Of a stretch of DNA of 64,000 nt, positions 45,158 through 56,420 are shown in pieces. Numbering within the stretch: the first letter of the stretch is position 1; every line of letters begins with the position of its first letter. The translations under genes were made by a program, and so were the position numbers. The stretch is from contig WOFQ01000001.1 in NCBI GenBank assembly GCA_012184525.1, forward strand, positions 868,001-932,000. Direction: 5' to 3'. Source of the stretch: Xenoacremonium recifei (lineage: Eukaryota > Ascomycota > Sordariomycetes > Hypocreales > Nectriaceae). The notes beneath the pieces were generated by a model. The model searched no databases. It was given only the letters and a program-made list of their open reading frames with translations, and had not been told where the DNA came from.

Positions 45158-46444
45158 ATGCAATTAATCACAAATCAGACACATAGCCAAGACGGCGAAG
45201 AGCAAGGAGCCAAACAGACTGTCGTCGAGATGGAAGAAGCAGACGGCGCTTTCCCGTTTCTGCATATGGTTTCGGCAGCATATTGGGTTCCCTCGCACGA
45301 GACGAAGCCTCCGGCTGAGGTGCCCGCCAAAGGCCAGAAAATCCTCCTCGAGTTTCTTCCTTACGACGTACAATTCGAGATAGGAAAGCAGATGAGATAC
45401 CAAGATATACTGAAGATGGGATCGACCAACCGCTATTTCCGCCAAATCATGGATCCCCGAAAGCTGCTTTCTAAAGATGACATCTATGACTTCGTCCGTT
45501 GTCGCGACCTCCGCGAAGAGAACAGAGTGAAGGGCTTACTGGCGTGCTACAAGTGCATCAAAATGCTCCCTAAAGACAAGTTTGCTTTATCAGCTCAGCT
45601 TAGTCGGGTCAGAACGACACGAACTTGCATCGACTGTGCTGCGGCGCATGGAACACTTGCCCATGGGTCGCGCTTTCGAAACAGGAAGCTCACTTACTAT
45701 TACTGCTCTAACTGCAAAACCTATGCCACCGAATCAGCGAGGTGCAGGACAGATAAAATTAAGGACTGGACGGACGAAAAGGAGGTTCAGGAGAAGCTCA
45801 GCCAATGCACCAAGAAACTCCCGAGGACAAAGGCACGGCTGGAGGAGCTACCGACACACTTGCTAGCTTCCGTCGCCAAAACCCTGGCCTACGAAGACCT
45901 CTTACGCCTAGAGGGAGTGTCTCGCACAATAAAAGAGAAGATAAACCGAGACTGGATTCCGATACATCTACGTCACCGAAAAGTTCTCTCAATATGGACT
46001 CGTGAGGGAGCTTTAGAGCATGGCGAAGTGAGGCAATACCCCTGCATGGGTTGCTTCCGGTATAAAGACGAGAGGAAGTTCACCCCGACGCAGATAAGAT
46101 TGGCTGCAGAACATCCCGATGAAAGCCACTTCTTCAAGTGCCGATCGTGTCTGAACAAGTTCGTCTTCGAGAAGGGCTCTCATGTGTCAAGGACATATCA
46201 CCAACGCTCTGTTTGCAAGATTTGCGGCTTACTACGGAAAAAGGGGCAGACGTGCGGTGGTTGCGTGGAGATGTACCTCAGGGAGGAGATCCCGCGATAT
46301 TTGGCTTTTCCTCCGAAGCTGGGCTCGGACATTGATTACGAGGAGCATTTGAAAGGTCTGGATGGCATCTTTGATTATGATGTTCTCGAGGCGCTTTGGG
46401 GATCGAAACCGGGACTTGTATTGTTCTTTTCATTACCTGCATAG
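45158..46444 (+). CDS. fungal protein with two F-box/cysteine modules
   Basis: Single exon; 428 aa from the Met at 45158. The same frame also has an ATG at 45002 (480 aa), but a TATA box sits only 10 bp before it, so I prefer the later start; Met at 45230 is another option. Two similar modules follow each other. Module 1: F-box-like LLEFLPYDVQFEIGKQM at about 62-98, then CxxC pairs at C130/C133, C157/C160 and C183/C186 (CYKC, CIDC, CSNC). Module 2: F-box-like LEELPTHLLASVAKTL at about 228-260, then CMGC, CRSC, CKIC and CGGC. This resembles fungal F-box proteins with a zinc-ribbon-like Cys region, used as SCF adaptors, but here the unit is doubled. The substrate is unknown. It converges with the decarboxylase gene; the stop codons are only 55 bp apart. 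Confidence 0.78.
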   Translation: MQLITNQTHSQDGEEQGAKQTVVEMEEADGAFPFLHMVSAAYWVPSHETKPPAEVPAKGQKILLEFLPYDVQFEIGKQMRYQDILKMGSTNRYFRQIMDPRKLLSKDDIYDFVRCRDLREENRVKGLLACYKCIKMLPKDKFALSAQLSRVRTTRTCIDCAAAHGTLAHGSRFRNRKLTYYYCSNCKTYATESARCRTDKIKDWTDEKEVQEKLSQCTKKLPRTKARLEELPTHLLASVAKTLAYEDLLRLEGVSRTIKEKINRDWIPIHLRHRKVLSIWTREGALEHGEVRQYPCMGCFRYKDERKFTPTQIRLAAEHPDESHFFKCRSCLNKFVFEKGSHVSRTYHQRSVCKICGLLRKKGQTCGGCVEMYLREEIPRYLAFPPKLGSDIDYEEHLKGLDGIFDYDVLEALWGSKPGLVLFFSLPA

Positions 46445-46499
46445 GAAGCGTCAAGCGTCATAGCATTACGATTAAGACAGCCATTTTCTGCATATGAGT

Positions 46500-47900
46500 C
46501 TAATACAGAGGCATCGTTCCCTCCGTCTCCTTGAACGCCTGCTCCAACATCGCCAGGCCCTCCTTCAACTGCGCCTCTGTGATAGTGATGGGCGGCGCAA
46601 TCCGGAAGCTCCCGCCGAAACTTGGATGGCTGCTCAGGTTCGCCCAAACACCCAACTCATACGCTCTGTCACCGATCCGCTTGGCAAGATCCAGCGCAGG
46701 CACCTTGGTTTCTCGATCGGCAACGATTTCGACGCCAGCCATGAGGCCGCGTCCTCGCACGTCGCCGATGCAGCCGTACCGGGACTGCAACTGGCGCAGC
46801 CCCGCGTGAAGGACCTCGCCGGACGTGCGGGCTTTGCTGACGAGGTCATCGCGGAAGACGATCTCGAGTACTTTGTCTCCAACGGCCGCAGGGAGAGGAT
46901 CATTGACGTGTGTCGTGTAGAAGCAATAGTCCTTCTCCTGGCAGACAGTATCGATCTTGTCGCTTGTGACAACTGCACTGAGGGGAAGACCGTTGCCCAG
47001 CGTCTTCGACAGAGTCAGGATATCGGGGACAACGTCCTCGTGGTTGATGGCCATGAAGTCTCCGCATCTTCCAACACCAGTCTGGGCCTCATCGACAATT
47101 AGAAGCATGCCCCTGGCTTCACAATGCTTCTTCAGAGCCTTGAGGTATCCCGGCGGAAGGACATGCATGCCTGCCGAGCTCTGAATACACTCGACAATGC
47201 ACGCAGCCAGGGAACCGCAAGACTGCATATCAACCATCCTCCAGCCGTACTCCAGCTCAGCCTCCCAATCGTAGGTTCCATCCTCTTTTCGGAAAATAGA
47301 TCGGTAGGAATTAGGAGCGGGAAGCATGAGCATTCCAGGCATCAATGGTCCTTGACCCTTGCGGCCGAAGTGATATTGCGTTCCCAAGGCCTGGGCCGTG
47401 ACGCCGTGCCATGAGGCTCCGAGACCAACGATTTCGAACTTTCCCGTGTATACTTTTGCCATCTTAATGGCAGCCTCGTTGCTCTCGCCGCCTGTCGAGA
47501 GGAAGAAAGCCTTGTCAAGACCTGCAGGGAGAGCCTCACAGAGACGTTCTCCGAGGGAAATGACGGGAGGACAGACCATGCCCGAGAAGAGATGGTCGAG
47601 GTACATGGCATGGTCAGTGATGACCTTGACAATCTCGTCGTGTCCATGACCTAGGAGACATGACATCTGACCAGAAGTCCAGTCGAGGACCTTGTGGCCG
47701 GAGGCAGTGTAGACGTAGAGTCCCCGGGAGCCGACGATGACATCCTTGTGGAAATTGGTTCCGTAGTGAAGGAGATACTTGTCCGTCTTCTGCCGGTATT
47801 CGTCTTGGTCAACGTGACTATAGAGTGTCGGAGCGGCATCCTTCTTAGTGGCAACAGCCAGAGTCGACGCGTTGTCGTCGGCAATAATTCCGGGAGCCAT
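46500..47900 (-). CDS. 2,2-dialkylglycine decarboxylase-like PLP enzyme
   Basis: Intronless, 466 aa from the first ATG (47900); upstream codons in frame have no ATG. Class III (ornithine-type) PLP aminotransferase fold that matches bacterial dialkylglycine decarboxylase (DgdA) more closely than ordinary transaminases. Visible hallmarks: TSGQMS with Q78 (DGD Gln52), STGGESNEAA, the SWHG loop, SS in the CIQSS segment (DGD Ser215), DEAQTGVGR with D270 and Q273, Schiff-base lysine K299 in TLSKTLG, the HVNDPLPAAVG segment and FRIAPP (DGD Arg406). D270 to K299 spacing equals that of DGD (243 to 272). DGD decarboxylates 2-aminoisobutyrate or isovaline to a ketone and CO2, then transaminates pyruvate to alanine. 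The substrate here is inferred, since fungal homologues may act on other amino acids. It lies 163 bp downstream of a Zn2Cys6 regulator on the same strand, a likely controller. Confidence 0.88.
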   Translation of the reverse strand: MAPGIIADDNASTLAVATKKDAAPTLYSHVDQDEYRQKTDKYLLHYGTNFHKDVIVGSRGLYVYTASGHKVLDWTSGQMSCLLGHGHDEIVKVITDHAMYLDHLFSGMVCPPVISLGERLCEALPAGLDKAFFLSTGGESNEAAIKMAKVYTGKFEIVGLGASWHGVTAQALGTQYHFGRKGQGPLMPGMLMLPAPNSYRSIFRKEDGTYDWEAELEYGWRMVDMQSCGSLAACIVECIQSSAGMHVLPPGYLKALKKHCEARGMLLIVDEAQTGVGRCGDFMAINHEDVVPDILTLSKTLGNGLPLSAVVTSDKIDTVCQEKDYCFYTTHVNDPLPAAVGDKVLEIVFRDDLVSKARTSGEVLHAGLRQLQSRYGCIGDVRGRGLMAGVEIVADRETKVPALDLAKRIGDRAYELGVWANLSSHPSFGGSFRIAPPITITEAQLKEGLAMLEQAFKETEGTMPLY

Positions 47901-47996
47901 GACACATGAATTGAAAATTATATCCAAGGACGGAACAGTTCTTCAGAAGGTTGCCCAGCTAGGAGTAAATGAGAAGGTGATATACTTGCTGAGTCG

Positions 47997-48003
47997 TTTT
48001 ATA
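47997..48003 (-). promoter_or_regulatory. TATA box of the dialkylglycine decarboxylase-like gene
   Basis: TATAAAA on the minus strand, about 97 bp upstream of the ATG at 47900, inside the 163-bp gap after the regulator gene. Confidence 0.55.
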
Positions 48004-48063
48004 GCCATTCCTGTAGCTGGGCTTATCATCATTGTGGACTCTCCCGTGTAAGTGGCGGAGGCG

Positions 48064-50253
48064 TCACGATCCCGCGGGAAACTCCCCGCGGAAATTCACA
48101 TTCCCTATCTCAGCGAACAGATTCCCGGCACTCTGCAGAGGATCCCACAGACTGGGGAAGAACTGATCGATAATGGATGCATCAGGCATGACAAAGTCCT
48201 GCAAGTCGAGGGAGCCATCCGCATCGGGGTCCTCTGGGGGTACCATCGATAACACCTTCTCGACCACCTCGGCATGCTGCGCTAGGCAGATGTCGCTGAC
48301 GTCCCAGCCGTGCTTCTCCTGATGCGAGCGCAGTGCGTCAATGAGGTTGGAAGCGATCTTGAGAGAATTGCTTTGGGCGAGTCCCGCTGGAGAGTTCTCT
48401 GTCTCGAGAGCACAGCGTAGGAGGAAACTGACAGTGGCCGGGAAAGCGAATGCGCTGCCGGGAAGCCAAAAACCGGCAAGGTGTTCGGGCTGCAGCTCTT
48501 GGGTGAAATGAAGGATCTCCTCCGATGTCCTTCTCGCTTGAATATAGCGGTTCAATAGCCGGCTGTCGTCCTGATCGTAGATCTTCTTGTCGTTTTCGAG
48601 TTCGATGCGCTGGAGGAGAAGCTTGACTGTGAAGTACGAGAGTCGGAGGTTTGCCGCTCCTGGGATCTGCAAGTTTGTGCCCCTCATGATCACTCGGCGG
48701 ATGTCATCGTTCAAAGTCTCAACCCAGTTGTTCAATGCCAGCTCCAGATGGGTTGTATTGCGGACCTCGTCTGTGCAGAAGTCGTAGATATGCTGGAGGT
48801 GGAGATCGAGAACATCGGTCAAGCTAAGCAAAGCAATGAAAATGGATGCTGTCTGCCTGGCCTCCTCTGATGCATCTTTGCTACATAAGTACTCAAGTTC
48901 TGGCGGTGGAACGTCATATTGTCTCTTGGATATGTGCGGAGGCGTTCCTTGAGCTAGGCTCATCCTGAAAGAACCCATCTCAGCACATGAAGAGTCCAGG
49001 GTCATGGGAAGGCAAACGTACCATTTATCGTGGATGAGTGACACCCACCATATCTTCATCCTTAAATACTTCTCGGGTTCTGGAATCTCCCATGGCAATG
49101 GATTGTGGTTTAGCCCAAAGGAGTGTGCCATCGACACAGCTGACCCAATTAAGATCCCATTTCCGACGAGCGACGTCGTAGGGCGGCCGCCGATATTGAG
49201 CAGGACTGACTCAATCATGGACATGCCAGGTGACAGATGGAGGTCCGAGTATATGGCTTCAGCAGCAAGATTCCAGATATACCTACTATCTAGAGGCCGG
49301 CGCTTTGACAGCTTCGGGGACTCGTTCCAGAAGGTGAGTGTGTGGGCATAGAGATTTGCAAGCAGCGATGGACATATACGACTCTTTCCTTCTCTGTACT
49401 GCCGTCGGAAAGATGCCTCGTCTAATAGAGGTAGACAGGGATTAACTCGGTTAAAGAACCTGTCCAGATCAGGGGTCAGTCTCAAGACGACCCGGACACA
49501 AAGGTCATGAGCTTACAGATCAATTATCTCTTCGCAGTCTGGTTCTAGTAGTTTCTCAATGATTTCCAGTTTATCAGCTGATGGACTTCTGTACGGAGCT
49601 AGGCCTAACGGCCGCTTCTGCACCATGGTAAATAACACAGGCTTCGAACGGTTCCCCGGGACAGGGACAACTATTCTTGAGCCACGGCTAGCCCCGGGCA
49701 TCGACGACAAGTAATCGGACAGGATTTGGTTGTCCTTTGTCACAGCTGGCCCAACAATATGAAGGCTATGAGGCTGATCATCCTGTGATCCCAAAGCCAG
49801 CGGCGACTCGTCTTCCGGCTGACTCTGATTCTGCCCCTGCACCGGCGCCGCCCACTCAGTCGTCCTCATAGCCTCAGGGGAGATGCTTGGCATCGACAAC
49901 CGCACGGGAACAGACACGGGCGTACGCGGATTCAGCACCGGAGCGGGCACCGGGGCAGCGGCCTGATACCGGGCCCGGGCAGCCGGCGTCTGGGTCACGC
50001 GTCGGCGCCGCCCCGACTCCGGCGTCCGGCCAGCACTGCTCGCTCCGGGATGCGGCGCCGGCGGGAACGAGCATTCAGTGCCGTGGGCGCGGCACATCAG
50101 GCAGATGTCGGATGCCGCCTCGGTCTGGCATCGTGACTTGCGCCGGCGGCAGGGCAGACAAGCTGGGCGCAGATGCGAGCGATACGGCCGCTCAGTTGAG
50201 TCGAGCTGCGGCGGCTGCATGCTTTGAGACAGCTTCATAGGCGTTGCAGGCAT
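48064..50253 (-). CDS. Zn2Cys6 transcription factor
   Basis: Exons 50253-49517 and 49459-48064, with a 57-nt intron (GTAAGC..ACAG) whose removal restores IIDLFFNRVNPCLPLLDE; 710 aa. Residues 32-61 form a fungal binuclear zinc cluster with six cysteines at 32, 35, 42, 51, 54 and 61 (spacing x2-x6-x8-x2-x6), preceded by RPYRSHLRPA. Residues about 246-480 carry the fungal-specific middle homology domain (PF04082): FFNRVNPCLPLLDE, IGSAVSMAHSFGLNH and MKIWWVSLIHDKW. The linker is Pro/Ala-rich. The frame stays open upstream to about 50418 and looks coding, so an extra 5' exon is possible; 50253 is the first in-frame ATG. Tandem with, and immediately upstream of, the dialkylglycine decarboxylase-like gene; local control of that gene is an inference from position. 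Confidence 0.9.
48072..48091. promoter_or_regulatory. pair of CCGCGG palindromes
   Basis: CCGCGG occurs at 48072-48077 and 48086-48091, within the last codons of the regulator gene and 170-190 bp upstream of the decarboxylase start. Zn2Cys6 proteins bind paired CGG/CCG triplets, so these are candidate sites; coding constraint alone could also explain them. Confidence 0.3.
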
Positions 50254-53200
50254 TTCCGCGGGTGCGAGGGGGTGCGTGATAGTACTGGCTCTTAAAGACG
50301 AGGAGGGCTCGAGGGGAGTTCTCCGCGGGGATGGAGGGTTTTCCGGAGACAGTGTGCTTACAGTGTCCGGATAACTGTACGCTGAATTCTTTGGCCTAGA
50401 ACTGTAATGCAATGCCAATCAAGTCAGAATCCATTGATGCTCATGCAATTTTCTTGCTGTTGACTTAATGTTATGTTTCATACTTAAAATGACATGGTCT
50501 GGAGTTGAGGGTTTGAAGTACATAGAAGATTGAAGAGAAGGTCTGCAAATGAGATGTCCCATCTGGAAGACCCCAGTAATATGGACGGAGGTCTGTCTAC
50601 AATCCAAACTCCAGTTTCTCAAAGCATTTGCTTCGTATATGCTGTAATTGATGTTAATCCCAAATCTCCCGATGCCGATGGCAGCACCTGTTATGCTTAG
50701 AAAACAAGCAGGTTGCACGTAAGGTTCGACGGCAACAAAGCATTGATGTCGAGGGAACTTGAGTCCGGATCTTATCGCCCCAAAACAATGCCTTGGCGTG
50801 GTATTGTTGCCGGCCACGTAAGGCCTAGGGATCAGAGTCAAGACTTCTTAACAGCCACGACCACACAATGGCAACAATCATTATACGAAAACTCGTCAAT
50901 TTCGTGATGCCATTCCGTGCACGGCATCCCGACTCCCCCGTAAGCCCTACGGCAGCGGGGTCTCCTAACCAGCGCCGTCGTCGTGAAGCCGGTCCGGGCT
51001 GCCCATCCCGTCGTAATCTCTCACCACCCGTCGAGTTTTAGCTGCACATGCTCAGATTCTTATCTGGTCTCGTCTGCCCACCGAGGTCGCGAAGTGGAGA
51101 GCCTTGCTCAGGGGAAGCGTCGGTGAGCTGGAATGCTCATCGGGGATTTCACAGGACCACTACCATCTCAGATGCTGCCCTTTCTTTCCGTCGTGGCCGG
51201 CACTCGCGAATGATCTACGGGTGGACCTTCGCGGGCCACGAAGCTTAAGCAGACGCTTGAATATCTCCACTGTTCGCTGTTGATGAGGGCTTCTCGTGAT
51301 CGTTTGTAGGTGATGCGGGAGAGCAGTGGGTTTTCATAGCTTGCTACGTTAGAGTGTCGAGAGGTTCTGACTGCAGACGCGTTTGCCTAAAGGACTGATG
51401 GGTGTCCAGTGTCAGGCGAGACGGCGACCAACAACAGAACCAACAGCGTTGAACGGGCCAGCATCGGTAGACAAAACGCCCGTCCAAGCATCACCCTGCG
51501 GGCATTGAGACCCTCTCCCATGTCGATTATTTCGGCTGGTAGATGCTCATATTCCTTCTCGGCGTTCTAGACCGGCCCTGGTGTTTTATCATGACTGAAG
51601 TGCCGAGCGCAAAATGTCCCTCATTGTCTTGAATCCTACGACGCCGACCACCAACTGATCCCATTTGCAGCGATACGAAATTGACGAGTAGGCAATAAAT
51701 GTGCTAATTACTCCCTTTAAGCTCGCGCTATTGAGCGGTTACATTTCATCGCTCGCTGCAATGTTCCCGTCCAACAGCCATCGCATCCTGCGGCTGGGCG
51801 AGAACATACTACTGGCGCCTCGCCTGACCCTGAACTGTCGAGTCATGTCAGCTCGCTGCTGCAACGCTGCACGAACAGCTAGCTCTTCTCGAACGCTTCG
51901 AGGGCGTCCGGCCTTAGCTAACTGAGATGCTACCTGTGGCCTCTAGCCCTCCCGCACCTCGCGGCAGCCGTAGCGAGATCGAGCGACGATCACGCCATGA
52001 CCATGGCCTTCTTCCAGCTGCTGCCAGGGTGTCCGTGGCAGCAAAGCCTGGGCCAGTGCGCTCCGTGACAGGGACTGGCCGGCTGTCGCCCAGGCGTCCA
52101 GCACCTAAAGGGCCTCATTCCTGGTAAAGCCACGATATGGCGATCGGACCAGCGATTTGGGAGCGTGATAAGTCAGAATGAGGCTCTTGAGATGGTTGCA
52201 AGAATGTGTCAGACATGAAAGTCTAGAAGTGTCGCAAGCCCCTGAGCTGTCAGGACTCAGAATTTCTCCGCGAAAAGCAACGCTGGTGGAGCAGGACGGG
52301 ACGTCGAGCTAGCCGTAACTGCGGAGGAGGGATTGCGGAGAGGAAAATTGGGTGAGGCGGGGTCGATATCAGGAGTGTGCTATCGTGAAAGTTGCTCGTC
52401 CTCCATCCTGTGTCGAAGCATCACGGGCCTCGTCACATCGGCTTCACTTTGCTGCAACGAACCGGGTCGAGAACGCTCTTGTTGAGGCTCTCGTTATCGC
52501 TAACATCACCAGGAACAGGAACATGTCCGTCGGGGAATGCCTGGCCCTGTCCTAGCAAGCGAAAAACCTTCGCCATGGATGCGCTTACACGGGCCGGGGC
52601 TTCGTATCAAGGACCTTGAGCTCCCGAGAAAGGGCCAACGTCCAAAAGCTCCTTTTTCTAGCTTCAATGCAGGCCGTTTCAGGGCCGCAATTGGCCCGGG
52701 GTGCGTGATGTCTTGACAGAGTTCGGGGTTCGGGTATCCTTTTCCTAAATCATGGGGGATGGACGCGCATCCGCACACTAGCATCCCGGTCAAATAAAGC
52801 CAAGTCCCTCGATCCTGGACGCAGACTCTGCTCGAGAAACCACAAACCAGGGGTCGTGGTGACTGAGATTTCAGTATGCGAGACGGCTTCAGGGATCCAG
52901 GATGGTGGTGGCTCGCGTTGGTGAATCGGGAACCTTGAAGATATCGCCGGTCCGCAAATAGCCCAGCCCTCCACATCTATGGGAAGAGATTTTCTTGCAG
53001 CCGTTCATCAGGCTCATCAAACGTGGGATCTGCAAGCTCAATCAGCCAGCTCTCCAGCAGCATCCATGGCGCGGCCTCGCCTGTGTATTAGTCGCCCGCC
53101 AGCGCAGATTGTCGCCTCCAGCGAGGTCTATCGACCTGTTGGTCGGCTGTCGTTCACTTAACTTGACGAGTGTCGTCTCCAAGGTCTGAGCGCCGGATAA

Positions 53201-54859
53201 CCAAATCTCCATCCGCTTTCCGCCTGCCACTCAACCCCCTGTATTTGCCCGGGTAGGTGGCGCTAATGAATCACTCAACCAGCCATCGCAGCGCTTTCAT
53301 GAGTCTTGTGCCGGGCGGGAGAAGGCGCTGAGACGGCAACGGGGAGCTCTGCCGAGAGATGCCAGCATTGAGGCCGAACCCTGGTTCTGCCTTTGCGTGT
53401 GTGCGTGTGCCTGAGAGACAACCAACCAACCCTCCCAGCGGGACGGGACGAACTTCATATGTCGGCTTCGCAACCAGCCGACAGAGAGGTGGGTAAGAAG
53501 GTTTGATTCAGGGACATCCTGAGGAGATCAACTCGTGGCGGCGCCATCCATTTCACTGTGTCAATGCCAAGTAGCTACCAACCCTCGGCGTCCCTCCCGA
53601 TCGTACATAATAGCAGACGCCTTCGCGAGACAGACGATTGGCCCGGCGCCTTGACATGGGTCATGACTCGGTCGTCCAGCGCCAACTTCCCTCTGCAGAT
53701 CTGGAGCGAGTCGGGGACGCCGCACAGGCATTGCGAGGCATCAGGGCGCATGTAAGAGGAAGGGATCCTCGACGTCGTCTTGTCGACACGACGCCCATCC
53801 CAAAGGTCCCCTCGTTGACAGGCGCAACTCGAAATCATGGCGGGGAGCGTGTGGTCTGTCTTGGCTCTCTAGCTCCAGTCACCCCATATTCCGCTCCCCG
53901 TGTAATTGTCTGGAACCATGGGGTAGTGTGAAGACTATTCGTCCTCGGTTCCAGACGACTCCATCCGCCTTGACTCGAAGCCGAAAATCCTTCCACGCTC
54001 GCAGCGATCCTCGCACCTGCACACGAGGATCTAGAAGAATGGACGGGTCTGGGAGGGCTGAAACTGTATCTCAGACGGGCTGGCCAGACGAGATATGCGG
54101 GCTAAACCGCTTCTTCCGCGCGTGGCGCTGACTCGATCGATTCCTGCGCCTGACGCGCGTGTCTCAACGACTCTCACGCATCTCCATCTCCGAGGCGACG
54201 TATGCATGCGGGCCTGAGCCCTATCGTGAGGGAGGTATCCCCGTGTCTCACATCCTGCTTGTCCAAGACGGAGCAGAACCTGCACAGCTGCGGTTCGGCT
54301 GCTTCCCCGGCGCCCCTCCTCTATGGTGATGCCCGGAAGAGTCAGCCGCCGCCGCCAAGTGTCGTGCCACTAGCCTTTGGCCTGGGGATCCAAGTCACTT
54401 CCAAATCCATCGTCGTCTTAGCGTGTGTGTCGAAGAGAATGGGCGTCGTCCTGGAGGAGGCGCATTGTGTAGGACGGAGACCCCTGGAAAGGGGCCACAC
54501 GGTCGTCCCAGCGCCCTGTTACCCCATGGGCGAGGCATGGCTGTCGAATGTTCGGGGCTAGGATGCTTGTCTAAGTAAAGTGCATCTGTGGCTTCGTTTG
54601 GGGTCCAGTCCAGGCGGCCATGATAATCCTTGTGACGTTCACGCCAAGCAGAGACGGACCCCCCTTCGCCTGCAGCCCTGGGCCTGGCTGATCATCGCGC
54701 TGGTTCGCTTCTCGCTGACTTATTAAGACCACGCAGGCCCCTCCAACCCAGATGGCGCTGAGAGGGATCGGCAAAAGACAAGGTTCTCGCGAATCTGACA
54801 GAATCCTCCTCCTCTTCCTCCTGTGACTCGGAACGTCCTTCGACGACAGCTTCGACGGG
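50254..54859. other. 4.6-kb gene-poor region
   Basis: Contains the regulator's promoter and perhaps an upstream exon (open frame to about 50418), then GC-rich sequence with only short unrelated frames. I found no family match, RNA gene or clear repeat. Confidence 0.45.
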
Positions 54860-56420
54860 ATGCCGGACGACATGAGGGGCGGGCTGATGGCGGCCTCGAT
54901 CACCATCATGGTGGTCACGTCGCTGGCTATCGCTATGAGGTTGTGGATCAGGACGAGCCTGAAAACTGTGGGCTTGGACGACTGTACGTGTTCCTTGAGA
55001 GAGTGGACGACTTGGAAGAGAGACTGACACTGCTGCAGATTTGATCACAATGGCTTGGGTACGCAGACATTGAGACTCGAGTGTCTCACTAGCGCAATTT
55101 TAACATTGTTGATAGGCATGCTTGATGGCCTTGTGTACTCTAGTAATACTATGTAAGTTAAAGGTTGCTTGACCGCTGGAGATGCAGAGCCACTGACACA
55201 AAGCAGCGTCACAAGTTGGGTTCGGACAACATCTGGACATCGTCATCCAGAACACTGCGCATTACGAAGCGTTTCTCAGGGTTTGCGCTCCTCAACCCCC
55301 TTTTCACAATCACAGGCTAACGATTTCTGCCGCAATATAGTATACCACGGGCTGTTCTGCAACATTTAGTTTTGGTGTCCCCTTTGCCAAGGCATCCTTT
55401 GCCGTCCTCTACATTCGCATCCAGCCCAACAAGAAGCTCCAGCTAGCCAACAAGATTCTCTGTGCCTTTGTCGCATGCCAAGCTCTTGAAGAGTCGATGG
55501 TTGTTATCTTCCAGTGCAAGCCGGTTGCGGCTTCGTGGAATGTTAGCATCGTTGGCAAGTGCTTGGACTTGCACGTCCTTTGGTGGACCACGGTAAGATG
55601 GACGTGAATTGCGTTTTGTGATCAGAGATGCTAAGATCCGACTAGTTTGTTTTCAACATGTGCACCGATCTGTTCTTATTTATTCAGCCCATTCCTGCTA
55701 TGTGGAAGCTTCAGTTACCTCTCGCGAAGCGTATTGGTCTGATTTGCATGCTGTCACTTGGTCTCCTGTATGTCACCGGGAACTCTTGAGATATTCCATG
55801 TACTAACACATTGCAGTGTCTGTGTCACTTCCATTATCCGAATCATCTTTGTGACTCACATTGGAGCTGATACTACTTGTACGTTACGAAAATTGGTCCC
55901 TTCTCTCAAACACTTGCTGATAAGCTCTTTAGACGAACTCGCCGAACCCATGATCTGGTCCGAAGTCGAACTCGCATCCCTTGTCATCTGCTCAACCATC
56001 CCCTGTTTGCGCCAAGTCGTTCAGAAGGTGCCCTGGCTCAACCACGCCCTCGGCCTGTCCAGCCACAAGAGCTCGCAGCCCTACTACCAGTCGGGCTCGA
56101 AGCACACCGGATCCATCCCGCTCAAGAGCTATAACCAGCACAGCCACAAGGACTATTTACAAAGCAAGACGAAGAGCAGCACTGGAGGACCCTATGGCCG
56201 TGAATACGGCATGACGAGCAAGGCCGTCGGCGGTGCGCACACTAAGAACGACAGCACTGAGGAGATCTTCCCGCACAAGACGGACGGCAATGGCGCTATA
56301 ATGGTGACGCGTGAGGTGGTGCACGATATCGAATCTCATACGACATCTTCTACGGCGGGATCGATGCGGCATGATGGGTATTACGAGGGCGTGGATACGA
56401 TGAAGTCGACGACGTCGTAA
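54860..56420 (+). CDS. fungal rhodopsin-like (Pth11-related) membrane protein
   Basis: Eight exons: 54860-54983, 55039-55058, 55116-55152, 55207-55280, 55341-55592, 55646-55767, 55817-55878 and 55933-56420; 392 aa. All seven introns have GT..AG ends and the frame closes exactly. The product shows the fungal rhodopsin-domain pattern (PF20684): a first helix then RLWIRT, VGLDDYLITMAW after TM1, VGFGQHLD in the first loop, FGVPFAKASFAVLYIRI in TM3, a WNVSIVGKCLDL loop cysteine, FNMCTDLFLFIQPIPAMWKL in TM5, SIIRIIF in TM6, EPMIWSEVELASLVICSTIPCLR in TM7, then a disordered Ser/Lys-rich cytoplasmic tail of about 120 aa. Relatives include Pth11-like receptors of plant pathogens, used in surface or nutrient sensing; the ligand is unknown. 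Exon 2 is only 20 nt, so automated models will often break this gene. Confidence 0.9.
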
